A stretch of 17,527 nucleotides of DNA from Porogramme epimiltina (taxonomy: Eukaryota; Basidiomycota; Agaricomycetes; Polyporales; Polyporaceae). Under the pieces are notes generated by a model. That model was not told the origin of the DNA, searched no databases, and saw only the letters and a list, made by a program, of their open reading frames with translations. Position numbers and translations under genes: made by a program. Positions 15,845 through 17,527 of this stretch are shown piece after piece. Every line of letters starts with the position of its first letter. Position 1 is the stretch's first letter. The DNA is taken from contig FTLJ01000622.1 in assembly GCA_900155495.1 (NCBI GenBank), positions 1 to 17,527 of the forward strand, read 5' to 3'.

Positions 15845-17527
15845 GATATCCTCCTCCTTCGACCACTTCTCGTCGCTCGCGTTGTTCACCACCGCGTCCA
15901 CCGCTTCCAGCAGCTAGGCACCCGCATCAGAGTCCGCGTCCTCGTCCGCCTCATCGGGGTCTGCATCGGCGTCGACCTGCCCGTCAACCTCCTCCCCGTC
16001 CGCATCGACGTCCATCAAATCTGACGACTTGGACTTGCCGTCCGACCCGCGCCCCGATCCAGCCCCCGACTCACCTTTCCCGCGCAGCGTCGGCGAGCGC
16101 GACGAGGAGCGGCTGCTGAGTCCGCTCATGACGCCGCTCCCACTTGCGTGCCCGTTCGCACCGTTCGCCTAGCGCACCGTGGCGCGCGAGCGCGGGTGCA
16201 GGTGGTGGTGCTCGTCATCCTCGTTCGCGCTCGACCCGGGCAGCGTCACGATTCCGGGGGCCGTCGGCCCGCACTGCGTCGAGCGCGAGGAGGGGTGGTA
16301 CGGCGGGCGGACGTCGCGGTCGTAGTCGCGGTCGTGGCGCGTGTAGCTGCTAACGACAGCAGGTGCGTGCCCGTCAGCCCCAGCCGCGTGCCCGCTGGGT
16401 CAGCACCATGGACGGGGAGCGTGTCTGGACGATGGACCGAACGGTCGGAGCCTTGCGAGCCACCACCGCTGCGCCCGTTGGTGTGCGAGCCCGGCGCGGG
16501 CTGGTGTGCGCCCTACGGATGGATGGCGCGGGAGGGGGGGCGGCATGCAGTTGGACTGCGAGGTTCTGGCTGTCGAGTGTCCCACAGCATTTGATGTGCT
16601 TCATTTTCTTGCGGCACCTGTGAGCGGACAGCGGGAACTAGCAATCTGAACCATGCAAGTTACCTGTCGCAGACGGTGCCAGGTCACTTGGGGCCAGGAC
16701 CCCACTTCTCGACGCACTTGCCATCCTTGTACCTGTCGGGCAGGCCGCACTGGCGGTAAATGCGCTGGCCCTGTTAGTTGGTGGCGGGGAGCCCTCCACC
16801 GCCAATGGCGGACGGGCCGGAGATGACGCAGCCGTTATGGCCTGAGGGGAAATAAGTACGAGTGAGGGTAAAGAAAAAAGCTCTCACATACCAATCATTG
16901 TCGTGACGCTGCTCATTGTACCTAGCGTGGTCTTCTTCATTGGCAGACCCGTCACCGGCAGGGTAAAGATGTGCTGCACAATCAAACCCTGACCAAGGAG
17001 AGACGTGGACTGCACAACGTGATTCCGGACGAGGGAGAGATGCGCTGTAGAAGATGCACGCCGGGGTGAAGATGCTGCGACGCGTGCAGTGCGCTGCCGT
17101 CGGAATCACCCTTGGCCGCGGCCTCGACGATCGTCTCGTCGAGGCTCACATCGCCACCACGCGAATAGGAGCGACTATGGGAGGAGCGGCCACGCTCGGT
17201 CAACTGCGGGCGGTGGGAGCGAGGGTGTTCCAGGTACGCGTCGCGGTCCGAACGGTGATGGGGACACCTGGAATAACGGGCGCGGAGAGTGGTAGCAGGA
17301 GGGGCGTAGTGCACGGCGAGCTGTGGGGAATGGTGCACATGCCACAGAGTGACCGTTGATGTAAGCGGGGTCGGGATAATTTGAGTGCTGCAGGGGGTCA
17401 TGAGACGGGCTGCAGGGCAGACGAGAGGAGGGCACTTACGGAGAAGCTGTAGTAGCATCCGCGGTTGCGGTCGTCTGCGTCGTGGTCGTTGCGTGCGCGT
17501 TTTGCGGGGGGTGGCGCGCCTGGGCCG
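15845..17527 (-). pseudogene. Decayed zinc-finger-like host gene (runs off the right edge)
   Basis: Minus-strand segments in order: KRARNDHDADDRNRGCYYSF; SNYPDPAYINGHSVA; RSDRDAYLEHPRSHRPQL; SHSRSYSRGGDVSLDETIV; GCVISGPSAIGGGGLPATN; QCGLPDRYKDGKCVEKWGP; GTVCDR joined across an intron to CRKKMK; SQGSDRSVHRPDTLPVHG; GIVTLPGSSANEDDEHHH; and an acidic tail (MDVDADGEEVDGQVDADAD). Introns 17388-17439, 16842-16891 and 16618-16663 have GTAAGT, GTATGT and GTAACT donors. The Cys pattern with CDRCRKKMK resembles a zinc-binding regulator, but the expected first Cys before RQCG is Tyr. In-frame stops: TAA 16776-16774, TGA 16686-16684, TAG 16171-16169 and 15916-15914. At least one frame change lies near 17330. 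Coding resemblance ends near 15845, beside the transposase fragment. Class inferred, not searched. Confidence 0.65.

Noticed and set aside
1..17527. Search for LTR pairs, reverse transcriptase core, integrase or a complete transposase
   Set aside because: None found. The only transposon proteins visible are the LINE C-terminal fragment and the Plavaka core fragment.

Overview
The window looks like nuclear DNA of a basidiomycete fungus, most likely an Agaricomycete. The evidence is short introns (46-127 nt, many with GTRNGT donors) on nearly every gene-like segment, a Plavaka-type DNA transposase fragment, the 3' end of an RNase H-bearing non-LTR retrotransposon, several miniature inverted-repeat elements, and GC-rich host exons separated by more AT-balanced repeat debris. 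There is no operon structure, and I found no tRNA, rRNA or CRISPR array. Family assignments are from memory of conserved motifs, without any search.

Left part (1-4470): the frameshifted 3' end of a host gene (+, 62-290); then a well-formed six-exon gene of unknown function (-, 900-2509, about 428 aa, every intron phase 0); then a 92-bp hairpin (2599-2690) beside copy A of a dispersed repeat (2746-2935). The stretch 2940-4470 has no gene I can defend.

Middle (4470-11110): a perfect 2 x 34 bp tandem duplication; a degenerate host-type gene (-, 5007-5984) with stop and frameshifts; a 68-bp near-perfect palindrome (6345-6412); a LINE 3' fragment (-, 7492-8552) whose RNase H domain is split by a 60-bp miniature element flanked by TA; copy B of the dispersed repeat in the opposite orientation (9662-9851); a likely single exon (10014-10226); a 52-nt hairpin with a CAGTG cluster; and a 135-bp fold-back element (10966-11100).

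Right part (11110-17527): microsatellites; a two-exon gene of unknown function (-, 12230-13190, about 298 aa) with Trp-rich motifs I associate with a lineage-expanded Agaricomycete family; a fragment with one in-frame stop (13577-13745); an internal Plavaka transposase fragment (-, 14582-15832) with several introns and at least two frame breaks; and, abutting it, a decayed zinc-finger-like host gene (-, 15845-17527) with four in-frame stops and a lost cysteine.

Overall this is a repeat-rich region of nested insertions and gene relics. Only the genes at 900-2509 and 12230-13190 look potentially intact. No working multi-gene system is visible. The strongest original signals are the small structured elements: the TA-flanked 60-bp insertion, the 135-bp element with 10-bp subterminal repeats, and the 68-bp palindrome.
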